DNA of 64,000 bases from Myxococcales bacterium (GCA_003153055.1 PMBV01000529.1:9500-73499); one strand, 5' to 3'; positions 43,893-52,664 are shown, counted from the stretch's first letter. Numbers and translations are program-made. Notes: generated by a model not told the origin, from the sequence alone.

Positions 43893-44092
43893 AGGTGATG
43901 ATCCGGAAGGCCGCTGGTGTCTTGTCTGTCTATGTGCCGAAGAAGGATCTCGAGGAAGCCGTCATCGAGAAGGAGAAGGAGACCCTCTGGGGTGGCTGGG
44001 TGAAGCTCAAGAACGGCTGGGTGCTGGAGTTGCCCGAGATGGCCGAGGACACCCGGCTGCCGGTGACCGTGGAGGCGAGGAAGCGGGAGTGA
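43889..44092 (+). CDS. nifT: NifT/FixU
   Basis: 67 residues, ATG overlapping the nifZ stop. MKVMIRKAAGVLSVYVPKKD and LWGGWVKLKNGWVLELPEM match the small NifT/FixU family found after nifB or nifK in many diazotrophs. Its role is not established. Last gene of the nifB operon. Confidence 0.94.
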   Translation: MKVMIRKAAGVLSVYVPKKDLEEAVIEKEKETLWGGWVKLKNGWVLELPEMAEDTRLPVTVEARKRE

Positions 44093-44123
44093 GGTAGACA
44101 AAGGCGAACTGGCTTTCTAGTGT

Positions 44124-44154
44124 CCCCCAATTCCATTCGCCGTTCATTGGGGGG
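44124..44154 (+). promoter_or_regulatory. hairpin overlapping the ribosome site of the next gene
   Basis: CCCCCAAT (44124-44131) pairs perfectly with ATTGGGGG (44146-44153), loop 14 bases. The right arm contains the G-run ribosome site 5 bases before the ATG at 44160. It could serve as a terminator of the nif operon or as a structure hiding the ribosome site. Confidence 0.5.
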
Positions 44155-44159
44155 AAGCC

Positions 44160-45539
44160 ATGGCTGCTCAGAAGAAGGCCTCAGCTGCGAGCGAGATCAA
44201 GTTTGCTGGACTGCCGGCAGCCATCGAGGACGCCCGCGTGGCGGCCGCGTCGACGGACGATGGGCCGAAGGAGCCGAGTCACTACGACGAGCTGGTGGCG
44301 CGGCTGAAGGCGGTGAAGGACCGCTTCCCTCCGGTGTACGAGCAAGGCTTCGTCGGGCCATACCTCGCGACCGTCGAGGCGCTCGGCCCGGCGAAGTTCG
44401 CCAGGGTGCTCGCGTCGGATCCCGACCGCGTCAGCTCCGCTGGGCTCTTGTTCGACCTCGCCCAGGCGATTCTCCAGCACGGCGAGGGCTACCAGAAGGC
44501 ACCGACGCGCGCGTACCAGGAGCTCACCTCGGACCTGTACGACGGCTTCTTGAGCGCGGAGGATCGCCACGGCGTGAAGCCGCCCGACCGAGGGGTTATC
44601 CCGCCGCTCGCCAAGTGGGGCAACCCGACCAGTGGTCCGTACACCTGGCCGGTCGACGCCACGGCCTCCTTCGGGGTGAAGGCGGGCGTGGTCAACTTGC
44701 CGCCAGCGAACGCGACCAGCGGCGTCGTCGGCTGGGCTGCGCTGGGGCATGAGACGGCCGGGCACGACATTCTTCACGCTGACTCCGGCTTGCAAGAAGA
44801 GCTGGCCAGCGCGGTGCGCGCGAAGCTCAAACCGCTCGGCCATGGGCTGGCTGACTACTGGGCCGACCGTATCGACGAGACCGCGTCCGACGTGATGGGC
44901 CTGCTCAACATCGGTCCCTCCGCGGGCATCGGCCTCATCGCCCTCTTTCGTGGCTGGAGTCTCGCGATGGGCGAGCCACCGGTATTGCGCAGCGAGGGCC
45001 CCGCCGGCGACGTGCACCCAGCCGACATCGTGCGCGGCTACCTGGCCGCCGAGCTCATCGCGTTGCTCACGTTCTCGAAGCGAGGCGCCTGGTCGAAGGC
45101 CATCGCCCGCGAGACCGACAAAGACCGGAAGACCATCGTCCTTGCGGGAGTGACCATCGCCCCGGCGCTGGCTCGAAAGTCAGCGCAGATTGTCGCCCAG
45201 ACGCTCGCATTGACCAAGGTGGCGGCGCTCGAGCAGCACGCCCTGGCCGACATTCAGAACTGGAGTGACGCCGACGAGGCGCTCGTCGATGGGGTCAGGG
45301 AGGCGTTTCGCACCGGTGGGCCACTGCCCGCGGCTCCAGCGGACCGACCGCTCTATGCGGCCCACCTCGTCGCCGCGGCCACCGTCGAGGCGGTCACCTC
45401 GGGCCAGGGCATCCCAGCGCTGCAGCAGCGGATGATCGCCGAGCTCGACGCCCTGCACGACAAGAACCCGTCCTGGGGCCCGCTGTTCGTCACCCACCCT
45501 GGGCAGCTCCATCGAGACTTCGCGCGGGCTGGCCGGTAG
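44160..45539 (+). CDS. metallopeptidase-like hypothetical protein
   Basis: 459 residues, no signal peptide. GHETAGHDILHAD near residue 200 and DRIDETASDVMGLL about 40 residues later resemble a zinc-binding His/Glu cluster followed by a downstream acidic ligand, as in zincin-type proteins, though the spacing is HExxxH rather than HExxH. The rest is helical with LIALFRGWSLAM and a C-terminal half of Ala-rich helices. It follows nifT but a hairpin separates them, so a nif role is not implied. Function unknown. Confidence 0.85.
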   Translation: MAAQKKASAASEIKFAGLPAAIEDARVAAASTDDGPKEPSHYDELVARLKAVKDRFPPVYEQGFVGPYLATVEALGPAKFARVLASDPDRVSSAGLLFDLAQAILQHGEGYQKAPTRAYQELTSDLYDGFLSAEDRHGVKPPDRGVIPPLAKWGNPTSGPYTWPVDATASFGVKAGVVNLPPANATSGVVGWAALGHETAGHDILHADSGLQEELASAVRAKLKPLGHGLADYWADRIDETASDVMGLLNIGPSAGIGLIALFRGWSLAMGEPPVLRSEGPAGDVHPADIVRGYLAAELIALLTFSKRGAWSKAIARETDKDRKTIVLAGVTIAPALARKSAQIVAQTLALTKVAALEQHALADIQNWSDADEALVDGVREAFRTGGPLPAAPADRPLYAAHLVAAATVEAVTSGQGIPALQQRMIAELDALHDKNPSWGPLFVTHPGQLHRDFARAGR

Positions 45540-45556
45540 CGCCAAGCTCGTTCCTC

Positions 45557-45961
45557 TTACTCTCCGGTGACTCGCGGCGCCCCGCTTGCGCCTCTGGCCG
45601 GTGGGGCGCCCTTGCCCAGGAATTGGCCCACCAGGACGGCGCAGAGGCCAGCTCCTGTCACGGCCGTGGTGGCCTGGACGACGACCCAGAGTGGCCCGTG
45701 CCTGGCAATGCACACCATGGTGCCCGCGCCGAGTACGAGGGCGACGCTCCCCAGGACAGCCCCGGACGCCGAGGATGACGCGGCCAACGCTCCGGCCGTG
45801 GCGCCGGTTGCAGCGCCGGCCAGGCCGACGACGACGAACGCCATCTCCCACGCCGGCGCCGCGAAAAGGCCAATCAGCCCGCCGAAGAGCCCTCCGAGTG
45901 CCAGCCCGAGGAGCCGGATTCCCAGTCGCCTCGCGATTCCAAACGCGGTGGTTGTGCGCAT
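45557..45961 (-). CDS. small integral membrane protein
   Basis: 134 residues with about four hydrophobic segments rich in Gly and Ala (LALGGLFGGLIGLF, AFVVVGLAGAATGATAGAL). A cluster of Arg at the N-terminus suggests a cytosolic start. No family recognised. The opposite strand is also open here but its translation is Pro/Arg-rich and looks like a shadow. Ribosome site is weak. Confidence 0.65.
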   Translation of the reverse strand: MRTTTAFGIARRLGIRLLGLALGGLFGGLIGLFAAPAWEMAFVVVGLAGAATGATAGALAASSSASGAVLGSVALVLGAGTMVCIARHGPLWVVVQATTAVTGAGLCAVLVGQFLGKGAPPARGASGAPRVTGE

Positions 45962-46019
45962 GGTGCGAAAGTACGCGCGTGGCTGGCGGGCGGCGCCGAC
46001 AAGCGGCTCGCCGATCGAT

Positions 46020-46061
46020 AACCAATGGTAGGCGATGAGCCAGTCCCGCTCGCCATTGGTT
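46020..46061. repeat. inverted repeat AACCAATGG / CCATTGGTT
   Basis: Perfect 9-base arms with a 24-base loop, just past the broken end of the DUF4139 pseudogene. Shares the ACCAATGG core with the element at 11018. Confidence 0.6.
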
Positions 46062-46958
46062 CACGGTAGCACCGTCGGCGAGGAGGGCGCCCGGGCTCGA
46101 ACACCGCCAGCACGGCCGCTCGCACGGCCGCTCGCACGGCTGCGCGGTCGAAGCGCTTGGTCGGTCCAGCTCATCGGGGCGGCGGTGCTGAGGTCGAGCG
46201 TCACGGCGCTCCAGTCTTCGCCGGTCTTCTGGCACACCATGGCCCTCAACTGGACGTCGGCCTGGCGGCAATCGCGGCTCATGCGGCACTGGTAGGCCGG
46301 AGCCCAGCGAGCCCCGAGCACGAAGTACTCCAGCACCAGCCGAGCGCTGGTGGGCACACCCGTCACGGCCAGGACGGCGTGCACCGATTTGCGGAGTTCG
46401 TCAGGCTTGACGTGGGTGGAGGTGGAGGCGAGCGCCACTCGGCGGGTGAGGTCGGCTTCCGTCTCTTGCAGCCGTCGGACCTCCTCGCGGCCGGCGCGAA
46501 GCAGCGCCAAGCGGTCTCCAGGGCCGCCTCGGTCAGCGTCTCGAGGAGCGCGCGGGTCGGCATGGGTGAAGGGTTGGGGGCGTGACCCTCTTCCGGTACG
46601 GGGCGAGGCATCACCGGCACGGCCCGGAGCCGCTCCATCTCGGCCTCGAACTGGGCGACCTTGTCCCGGGCCAGCTCCAGCGAGCCGCGGACGAGCTCGA
46701 GCTCCTGCTGCTCCGGCGCCCGAGGCGGGGTGCCGCGGGGTGGAGCGTGGAGACTCATCCGCACGTTGGATAAGGCCACCTCGGCACCCTCCGCCTCGAC
46801 CTTGAGTCGCACCGTGTGGTCGAGCAGCGCGAGCGGGAGGCCGGCGACGAGAGCTCTCGAGAGAGCCCGCCCGTCACGTTCAACCGCGCCGTGCGCCGCA
46901 CTGTCGCCCCACGGTGGTACAGCGTGACCGCCTCGACTCGGGTCTCGATCGGCTGCAT
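46061..46958 (-). pseudogene. broken DUF4140/DUF4139 (mucoidy inhibitor A-like) gene
   Basis: Three overlapping frames read as one protein. It starts at the ATG at 46958 (MQPIETRVEAVTLYHRGATV), shifts near 46850-46870 to a frame giving AGLPLALLDHTVRLK and a Glu-rich coiled coil, and shifts again near 46510-46530 to a frame with SARLVLEYFVLGARWAPAYQ and VCQKTGEDWSAVTLDLSTA. These are the N-terminal and first DUF4139 blocks of the MuiA-like family. The protein then runs into an Arg-rich tail and stops, so most of DUF4139 is missing. Two frameshifts plus truncation argue for a pseudogene. Sequencing error could explain one shift but not the lost end. Confidence 0.75.
46111..46146. repeat. 12-base tandem repeat at the pseudogene 3' end
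   Basis: CACGGCCGCTCG occurs twice in tandem (46111-46134) with a degenerate third copy. It encodes the Arg/Ser/Ala tail after the conserved part of the DUF4139 pseudogene stops, so it may mark the point of decay. Confidence 0.6.
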
Positions 46959-47069
46959 GGTCGTGGACCAAATCACGGCGTGCCGTGGACCCCAACTGAA
47001 GACGCCGGAATTGGGCATGCGTCGGGGCACGGTCCGGCTTAGCGTGCCAGGAGAGGCTGGGAGGCTGCT

Positions 47070-47786
47070 ATGTTCGCCATCGCGCTCGCTGTCGCACTCA
47101 CCGCCGCACCGAACCTCGCCGGCCGCTGGGAGGGGCAGGGCTTCACGCTGGTGCTGGGCGGCAGAGGCTCGGGCACCATCTCGGACGGGCCGATGGTGCC
47201 GCCCGAGCCCATCACCTGGAGGGTCTCGGGCAACACGCTGCTCATCACCCAAGACGGCGACACCATTCCCTACGCTATGAGGCTGGAGAAGGACTCGATC
47301 ACCCTGTCGTCGAGCGTGCTCGAACGCCCCGTGACGCTGAGGCGAGCCGGGTCGGCCAGCGCCAGCCAGGCGCCCCCGCCGGAGTCGACCCGAGCGCCGC
47401 ACGGAGGCCAGGAGACGCAAGGACCTCCGGAGGGTACCTGTGAGTCGGCCTGTGCCCACTACGTCGCGTGCGCCAAGCAAGGCCAAGATGTGCAGAATGC
47501 CTGTCTATTTCAGTGCGCTGCGTCGGGCGCCAACCCATATCAACTGGCCGTGTATGTTCAGCTCGACTGTCAGAGAGCCGTGGCGGTGGTGCTGGCGGCG
47601 CAGCTCCAGGCGCTGAAGGCGGCGCAGGGCAACCAGGGGCAAGGTCGCAACCGGAGCAGCCAGTGCGCCGGCTGTGTGCGTGACGGGAACCAGTGTGTGT
47701 GGATCAGCCAGAGCAACTGGGGCACTGGCCCCAACAGCCCGTACTCGGGCGCCGTCTCCTCGTGCGACCCGAGCTGTTGCAGGTGA
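47070..47786 (+). CDS. exported Cys-rich hypothetical protein
   Basis: 238 residues. Signal peptide about 1-13 (MFAIALAVALTAA). Residues 15-90 form a small beta-rich domain (GRWEGQGFTLVLGG, TWRVSGNTLLITQDGD) like lipocalin-type or META-like barrels. A Pro/Ser-rich linker leads to a Cys-rich C-terminal domain (CESACAHYVACAKQG, CLFQCAASG, ending CDPSCCR). Divergent from the pseudogene. Function not recognised. Confidence 0.8.
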   Translation: MFAIALAVALTAAPNLAGRWEGQGFTLVLGGRGSGTISDGPMVPPEPITWRVSGNTLLITQDGDTIPYAMRLEKDSITLSSSVLERPVTLRRAGSASASQAPPPESTRAPHGGQETQGPPEGTCESACAHYVACAKQGQDVQNACLFQCAASGANPYQLAVYVQLDCQRAVAVVLAAQLQALKAAQGNQGQGRNRSSQCAGCVRDGNQCVWISQSNWGTGPNSPYSGAVSSCDPSCCR

Positions 47787-47797
47787 GACGAGGGGCC

Positions 47798-48040
47798 TCA
47801 GAGGGCCTTGTGCTTGCCGTCACACAGGGCGCCGTTCTGGCTGTGCCTGCAGCCGCACAGATAGACGGTGCCGCTCTCGGTTGCCTTGAACTCCTTGGGG
47901 GCGAAGCTGCTGCCCTGGTGGCTCCCGTCGCACATCGGCTGGCCGTTGGTGCGGCCGCAGCTGCACCACCAGTAGCTCTTCCCTGCTTCGACCTGTACTG
48001 CGTAGGGGGCCTTTTGGGCAATCTTTGGGGCGTCGCTCAT
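47798..48040 (-). CDS. double CDGSH iron-sulfur protein
   Basis: 80 residues from the ATG at 48040 (MSDAPKIAQ), with GAGGAAG upstream. Two CDGSH-type sites are visible: CSCGRTNGQPMCDGSH and CGCRHSQNGALCDGKH, each the C-x-C...C-D-G-x-H set that holds a 2Fe-2S cluster. This is the bacterial tandem CDGSH class. Redox or cluster-transfer role is likely, partner unknown. Confidence 0.93.
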   Translation of the reverse strand: MSDAPKIAQKAPYAVQVEAGKSYWWCSCGRTNGQPMCDGSHQGSSFAPKEFKATESGTVYLCGCRHSQNGALCDGKHKAL

Positions 48041-48218
48041 CTGTCTTCCTCGGGGTGGAGTGGAGGCGACCGAGACTGGTCGCCCGGGCACCATACGGGA
48101 GCCCACTGGGTGGACCAACGAGGGAGCTCACAACAGACTGGTGCGGTGCTGCACCAGTGGCACCCCGGCACTCCTCGGCGTGTGCCATGAGGTCGCTCGA
48201 CGGCCGGCGAGGTGACAC

Positions 48219-48536
48219 ATGTTTGCTCAGTATGGGGCTCCGAGGGCTCCCCGGGCGTGGGCCGTGCTTCAGTGGCTCACGCTTGGGCTGGCGCTCCTGG
48301 CCGGGGCGATTCTGCTCCCTTCGTCGTCGCTGTTCGGCACCAGCGGGTACGGCGGCTACGGCCAGGTCTTCCTGATGGTCTTGGTGCTCGGAGGGAGCGT
48401 CCTCACTGGGCTGGCAGGCCTGGTCGTGGGCGTGGTGGCGATGAGGAAGGGCACCTTGTTCTCATCGCTGTGGCTCGGCTTTGCCCTCGACCTGTTGGTG
48501 CTGGGGCTCCTGGTGGCGCTGGTCTCGCGCCTGTAG
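48219..48536 (+). CDS. small membrane protein with three hydrophobic segments
   Basis: 105 residues. Hydrophobic stretches at about 17-35 (VLQWLTLGLALLAGAILL), 50-72 (VFLMVLVLGGSVLTGLAGLV) and 85-103. No enzymatic motif. Convergent with the AlkD-like gene, 13 bases away. Function unknown. Confidence 0.7.
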   Translation: MFAQYGAPRAPRAWAVLQWLTLGLALLAGAILLPSSSLFGTSGYGGYGQVFLMVLVLGGSVLTGLAGLVVGVVAMRKGTLFSSLWLGFALDLLVLGLLVALVSRL

Positions 48537-48549
48537 CCGCGGCGTTCCC

Positions 48550-49320
48550 TCACGCGCGCCTTCGCGGCGGGGAGCCCTTTGCTGGCCGGTGTTTCTCGGC
48601 AGCGGCGCGCCCGAGCCAGCGCTGGCGTTCGGCCTCGGGGAGCTTCTCGATGGCGTAGCGGAGCATCGTTCGGGGCATCGTCGCCGCGTGTCGGGCGAGG
48701 AACTCACGGAGAGGCTCGAGGCCCACGCGGCCCCCCACCTCTCGGAGCATCCACCCGACGGCCTTGTGCATCAGGTCGTGCTCGTCGCCGACCAGGCGCT
48801 CGGCGATGCGGAGGGCGTCTCGGGCGTCCCCCTTTTTGATGAAGTGGAAGCACGCCAGCATGGCGACTCTCCGCGACCACAGATGGGTCGAGGCCGCCAG
48901 CTCGTCGAGGAGCTCCGTGGGCCGGCCGTCGAGCTGCCCGCCGACGATGTCGGGCGCGCTGGTGTCGACCAGGTCCCAGTTGTTGACGCGGTCGAGGCGT
49001 CGCAGGTACAGCCGGAAGATGCCTTCGCGGGTCGCCGGGTCGTGCTTGGCGCGGCGAAACTGGTCGACCAGAATGAGCAGGGCGACCAGCCGGTCCTCGT
49101 GAACCAAAGAATCGAGCAGGCGTTCGATGTCGCTCAACCCGAGGTCGCGATGGCGCCTGGCCACCGTCCTCACGTCGGGGACGCTCACTCCGAGGAAGAC
49201 GTCGCCTTCGCCGTAGTCACCCTTGCCCGTCTTGAAGTAGCGGGCCGACGACACGGCGCGCCCGGGCGTGGAGCGCTCGACGAGCGCTGCGTGGACGCGT
49301 TCGACGAGGCCGTGGCTCAT
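48550..49320 (-). CDS. DNA alkylation repair (AlkD-like HEAT) protein
   Basis: 256 residues. RYFKTGKGDYGEGDVFLGVS at the N-terminus, NNWDLVDTSAPDIVGG near the centre and WSRRVAMLACFHFIKKG follow the AlkD family, which removes bulky or positively charged N-alkylated bases using HEAT-like repeats. The Trp and Asp of the NNWDLVD block match the catalytic region. Single gene. The 324 bases upstream hold no gene. Confidence 0.92.
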   Translation of the reverse strand: MSHGLVERVHAALVERSTPGRAVSSARYFKTGKGDYGEGDVFLGVSVPDVRTVARRHRDLGLSDIERLLDSLVHEDRLVALLILVDQFRRAKHDPATREGIFRLYLRRLDRVNNWDLVDTSAPDIVGGQLDGRPTELLDELAASTHLWSRRVAMLACFHFIKKGDARDALRIAERLVGDEHDLMHKAVGWMLREVGGRVGLEPLREFLARHAATMPRTMLRYAIEKLPEAERQRWLGRAAAEKHRPAKGSPPRRRA

Positions 49321-49644
49321 GTCGCCACCTTAGCCGACAGCCCAGGGGCGAGCGCTCGCGCCAGTCATTGCCGGGACACATGACCCGTGGGCCGGAGCGC
49401 TGGACATAACCATTGGTGACGTTCGCCGCGACCCCGTCGCCCGACGGGTCCGCTTCTGCCGCGGGCGTGAAGAGCCGAAGAGTGTCGCGGGGAGAAGCCT
49501 GTCTTCGATGTGGCGAGGACCTGAGGCCATTCGCTCGAGGTCGAGGGGCTGGTCGGTGGAGGCACGACGGAGGGTGCCCGTGCCGCCGCGTCCCTTTGGG
49601 CGGGTGCGGTCCCTGGTGTCCCTGGTGGCTGTCGCGGTGGACCC
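49321..49644. other. non-coding gap with an ACCATTGGT element
   Basis: No convincing gene on either strand: the open frames are Arg/Pro-rich shadows. AACCATTGGTGACGTT at 49409-49424 shares 15 consecutive bases with 11049-11063. The upstream half of an inverted repeat is missing here. Probably carries the promoter of the AlkD-like gene near its left end. Confidence 0.5.
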
Positions 49645-50676
49645 TCAGCCGACATCGGACCTCCGCACCGGTCGAAGCTGGAGAACGTCCGTCTGGGCCA
49701 GCACATTGGCCCTCGCCACGATGGACTCGAGCTCCGCCACATCATCGACGAACCGGACGCCGTGCTCGCCGCTGCCCATCGCCGCCTCGGCCAGCGCCGC
49801 CAGCGCCCAGGCCCCCGCCCACATGCCGTCTGGCGCGTCGAGCTGCCGGCTCACGGTCGAGGCGCCGCCGCGGGCCGTGGCGAGGAGCTCCACCGGCCCG
49901 GGCCGCGACCTGAGCAGCACCCGCCGGAGTAACGTGAAGTACCCTCGCACGACGGCGCGCCCCAGGCCCGACTGAAAGAAGGAGACCGGCACCAGCCGAA
50001 AGGCGCTCAGGAGCGCGGCTGGTTTCGCGGCGAAGACCACCTCGACCTCGCCGGCGCCGGTGCTCTCGTGGAGCATGAACGTCTCGGCCAGCGGCATCCG
50101 TCCAGTCGGCCGGCGGGCCTGGGCGAATTCGAGGACCGGCCCCTCGGACATGGCAGGGTCCTCGACGCGCTGATGCGCCGAGTATCGCGGCACTTTCACG
50201 CCGAGCACCGCGAGCACGAGGTCGATGGTGCCCGCTCCAGCGCCACAGAAGGGAGTCGAGGCGATGCCCAGTGTCACGGCCCGGAGCTCAGGAACACGGC
50301 GCGACACGTCTCGCGCCAGCAGGTTCGACATGCCCGTGAAGATGCCCCCACCCAGCACCAGCGTCCCGGAGGTGCCGGTGAAACGGCGGTGTAATCGCTC
50401 GATGCACGCCGAGTCGCTCGTGCCCTCGAGGACCGTGATGCCCTTCTCGAGGCACCAGCCGATGAGCTCGTCGGGGGCGTGCGCGGTGGCGTTGGACAGG
50501 TCGATGAGCACCTCCGTGCCGTCGAGGCGCGAGAAGGTCTCGGGTCGAGTGACATCGACCTCGAGCTGCCCGTGTCGTGACGCCGTCCGCACCTCGACCC
50601 CGGCGAGGGCCTGGAGCGCCGTCGTCGTCCGCGAGCCGAGAAATCCCGTGCCTCCCAGGACAGTCATGCGTTTCAT
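49645..50676 (-). CDS. saccharopine dehydrogenase-like NAD(P)-binding protein
   Basis: 343 residues from the ATG at 50676 (MKRMTVLGGTGFLGSR). Rossmann motif GGTGFLGS at residues 8-15. LIDLSNATAHAPDELIGWCL and LVLGGGIFTGMSNLLARDVS fit the saccharopine dehydrogenase-like reductase group. No lysine-pathway neighbours, so it is more likely an uncharacterised oxidoreductase. Divergent from a TetR gene only 27 bases away, which makes regulation by that repressor probable. Confidence 0.85.
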   Translation of the reverse strand: MKRMTVLGGTGFLGSRTTTALQALAGVEVRTASRHGQLEVDVTRPETFSRLDGTEVLIDLSNATAHAPDELIGWCLEKGITVLEGTSDSACIERLHRRFTGTSGTLVLGGGIFTGMSNLLARDVSRRVPELRAVTLGIASTPFCGAGAGTIDLVLAVLGVKVPRYSAHQRVEDPAMSEGPVLEFAQARRPTGRMPLAETFMLHESTGAGEVEVVFAAKPAALLSAFRLVPVSFFQSGLGRAVVRGYFTLLRRVLLRSRPGPVELLATARGGASTVSRQLDAPDGMWAGAWALAALAEAAMGSGEHGVRFVDDVAELESIVARANVLAQTDVLQLRPVRRSDVG

Positions 50677-50703
50677 GGGGGCCGAGAGTAAGAGCGACTG
50701 AGA

Positions 50704-51369
50704 ATGGCCGACACTCGCATTCAGAAGGGGCGGGCGCCTGGAGTCCCCACGCGCCTCAAACCCCGAAAATCTCCAGCACAAGCGCGCTCCAGGGCCCTGG
50801 TCGACGCGGTGGTGGAGGCCGGCGCTCGCATTCTCGAGGCCAAGGGCTGGGAAGACCTCACCATGCACGAGGTCGCCGTGGTCGCCGGCGTCAGCCCGGG
50901 CTCGCTGTACCAGTACTTCCCCGACAAAGCGGCGCTGGTGACGGAGCTCATCGAGCGCATCTCGGCCCGGGAGCTCGAGTTCCACCTCGCGCGCTTTGGG
51001 GAGGAGCCCCAGGCCAGCACCCTCGACCAGGCTCTCGAGCGGCTCATCGATGCCGTCATTGACTTTCAGGCCATCGAGGGCCGGCTCATGCGCCGATGCC
51101 TGGAGGCGCTCCCACACCTCGGTCGCTACGCGCGGCTCTCAGAGCGCGCAGGCCAGGCGGCGACCCTCGTGCGCGCCCTTCTCGAGCAGTACTCCGCGGA
51201 GCTCGGCGGCATCGACCTCGATCTCGCTACCCACGTCCTGGCCAACTCCATTCACAGCCTCACCCACGATGGCGTGCTTCACCGGCCTCCGAGCCTCGAC
51301 GACGCCACGCTCAAGCGGGCGGCGCTCCGCCTCGCTCGCGGATACCTCGGCCTCTCGGGTCAGGGCTGA
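50704..51369 (+). CDS. TetR/AcrR family regulator
   Basis: 221 residues. N-terminal helix-turn-helix (LTMHEVAVVAGVSPGSLYQY, then FPDKAALVTELIE) after an Arg/Pro-rich leader. C-terminal helical ligand domain. Divergent from the saccharopine dehydrogenase-like gene with a 27-base gap, so it probably represses that gene and itself. Inducer unknown. Confidence 0.92.
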   Translation: MADTRIQKGRAPGVPTRLKPRKSPAQARSRALVDAVVEAGARILEAKGWEDLTMHEVAVVAGVSPGSLYQYFPDKAALVTELIERISARELEFHLARFGEEPQASTLDQALERLIDAVIDFQAIEGRLMRRCLEALPHLGRYARLSERAGQAATLVRALLEQYSAELGGIDLDLATHVLANSIHSLTHDGVLHRPPSLDDATLKRAALRLARGYLGLSGQG

Positions 51370-51452
51370 ATGGAAGAGCACCTTCCATCTGTCTGCGCAT
51401 TGCCTCCCGTGCCCCGGGGTGCTTGGGTGTCTGGCAAGGAGGGAACGCCCAC

Positions 51453-52664
51453 GTGCGAGTCGGAAGATGGTGGTGCCTGGCCCTGACGGTGGCTTCCTCG
51501 GCTCAGCTCTCGTGCGGTGGCACCACCCGGCAGTGCGCCGACGAGTCGAACGACGTCGTCACCTTCCGGCAGTTTCGCGCGGGAACGGTCTCCGCGGCCG
51601 AGATGCTGGCGAAGGTGGCCTCGGCAGATGGTTGGCCAATGAAGACCTGCACGGGCTACCTCTTTGCGCTGAGCGAGCCAGACGCGCAGGCCAAACCGTA
51701 CTTGCTCGAGAGCCCCAGCGGTGCCTTCCCGCGCCTCGAGCTGACCTCGGAGGGCGGCGTCTCGTGGGGTATTGCTCCCATCGCCACCCCGCAGAGCGCG
51801 ACCTACCGGTTTCTGAAGTGGTGGGGAGACGAAGTGCCCGACGCCCTGTCACGGGTCTACCTCTACGACGGCGCGAAGGAGGTCTCGGTGGTGCGCGCCC
51901 AGGGGGCTCACCTGGAGCGATGGCAAGGAGTCAAGAGCTCCACCATCACCGCTCGCACCGTGCGCGTGTGGGTGCCAGCGGAGCCGATGCAGCGCGCCCT
52001 CTACACCCACGACGGAGCCGACAGCTTCGGCCCAACGGTGCAGCTCCAGCGGTCGGCCGGCCCCTCCACGCTGGTGGTGGGCATCGACGCGGTCAGCAGC
52101 AGCACGCTCGAGGAATACGAGGCCGCCGGTGACACTCTGGCGAACGGAGCGCCAGTGGGGCACCTGTCCACCGCCTACGTCGACTTCGTTCAGGACACCG
52201 TGCGACCGCTCATCGAGGCCCACTATGGGGTGGCCGGTCGCACCGCGGTGGTGGGCTGCGGGCCCGGTGGCTCGGCAGGGCTCAAGCAGGGCGCCCGTCA
52301 CCCCGGCACCTGGGACGTGGTGGCCGGCTGCTCGGGAGCGTACGGCTTGGGCCGAACCCACGAGCACAACCCGACGCTGTATGAGCAGTGGACGAGCGTC
52401 GGCGTTTGCCCAGCGGGGGCCATCTACCTCGGCGTGGGTGGCGGACCTCCCGACGGCGGCTGCCGCGATATGAACGGCGACGGCTTCCTCGATGACGAGG
52501 CTGGCGCCCGAGACTGGTACTGCCAGTCGCTCCAGCTTTCGACGACCTTGGCCACCATGGGGTGCACCCACGTCACCTTCGACTGGACCCCTGACGCGGG
52601 GCACTGCGGGCTCAGCTATGTCTCGCAGCTTGCGCATGTCTTCTCGCTCCTCGAGGCACCGTAG
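51453..52664 (+). CDS. esterase-fold lipoprotein lacking the catalytic serine
   Basis: 403 residues from the GTG at 51453, with AAGGAGG upstream. Lipobox QLSC (Cys about 19). The N-terminal half is a beta-rich domain; the C-terminal half has the esterase D/Fes layout (YVDFVQDTVRPLIEAHYGV, then VVGCGPGGSAGLKQGARHPG). In active members the elbow is GxSxGG; here it reads GCGPGG, so Ser is replaced by Gly. It is probably a pseudoenzyme or binding protein. His is still present in PDAGHCG. Confidence 0.8.
   Translation: MRVGRWWCLALTVASSAQLSCGGTTRQCADESNDVVTFRQFRAGTVSAAEMLAKVASADGWPMKTCTGYLFALSEPDAQAKPYLLESPSGAFPRLELTSEGGVSWGIAPIATPQSATYRFLKWWGDEVPDALSRVYLYDGAKEVSVVRAQGAHLERWQGVKSSTITARTVRVWVPAEPMQRALYTHDGADSFGPTVQLQRSAGPSTLVVGIDAVSSSTLEEYEAAGDTLANGAPVGHLSTAYVDFVQDTVRPLIEAHYGVAGRTAVVGCGPGGSAGLKQGARHPGTWDVVAGCSGAYGLGRTHEHNPTLYEQWTSVGVCPAGAIYLGVGGGPPDGGCRDMNGDGFLDDEAGARDWYCQSLQLSTTLATMGCTHVTFDWTPDAGHCGLSYVSQLAHVFSLLEAP

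Noticed and set aside
45567..46031. Plus-strand frame opposite the small membrane protein
   Set aside because: Pro/Thr/Arg-rich with no structure. The minus strand gives regular membrane segments.
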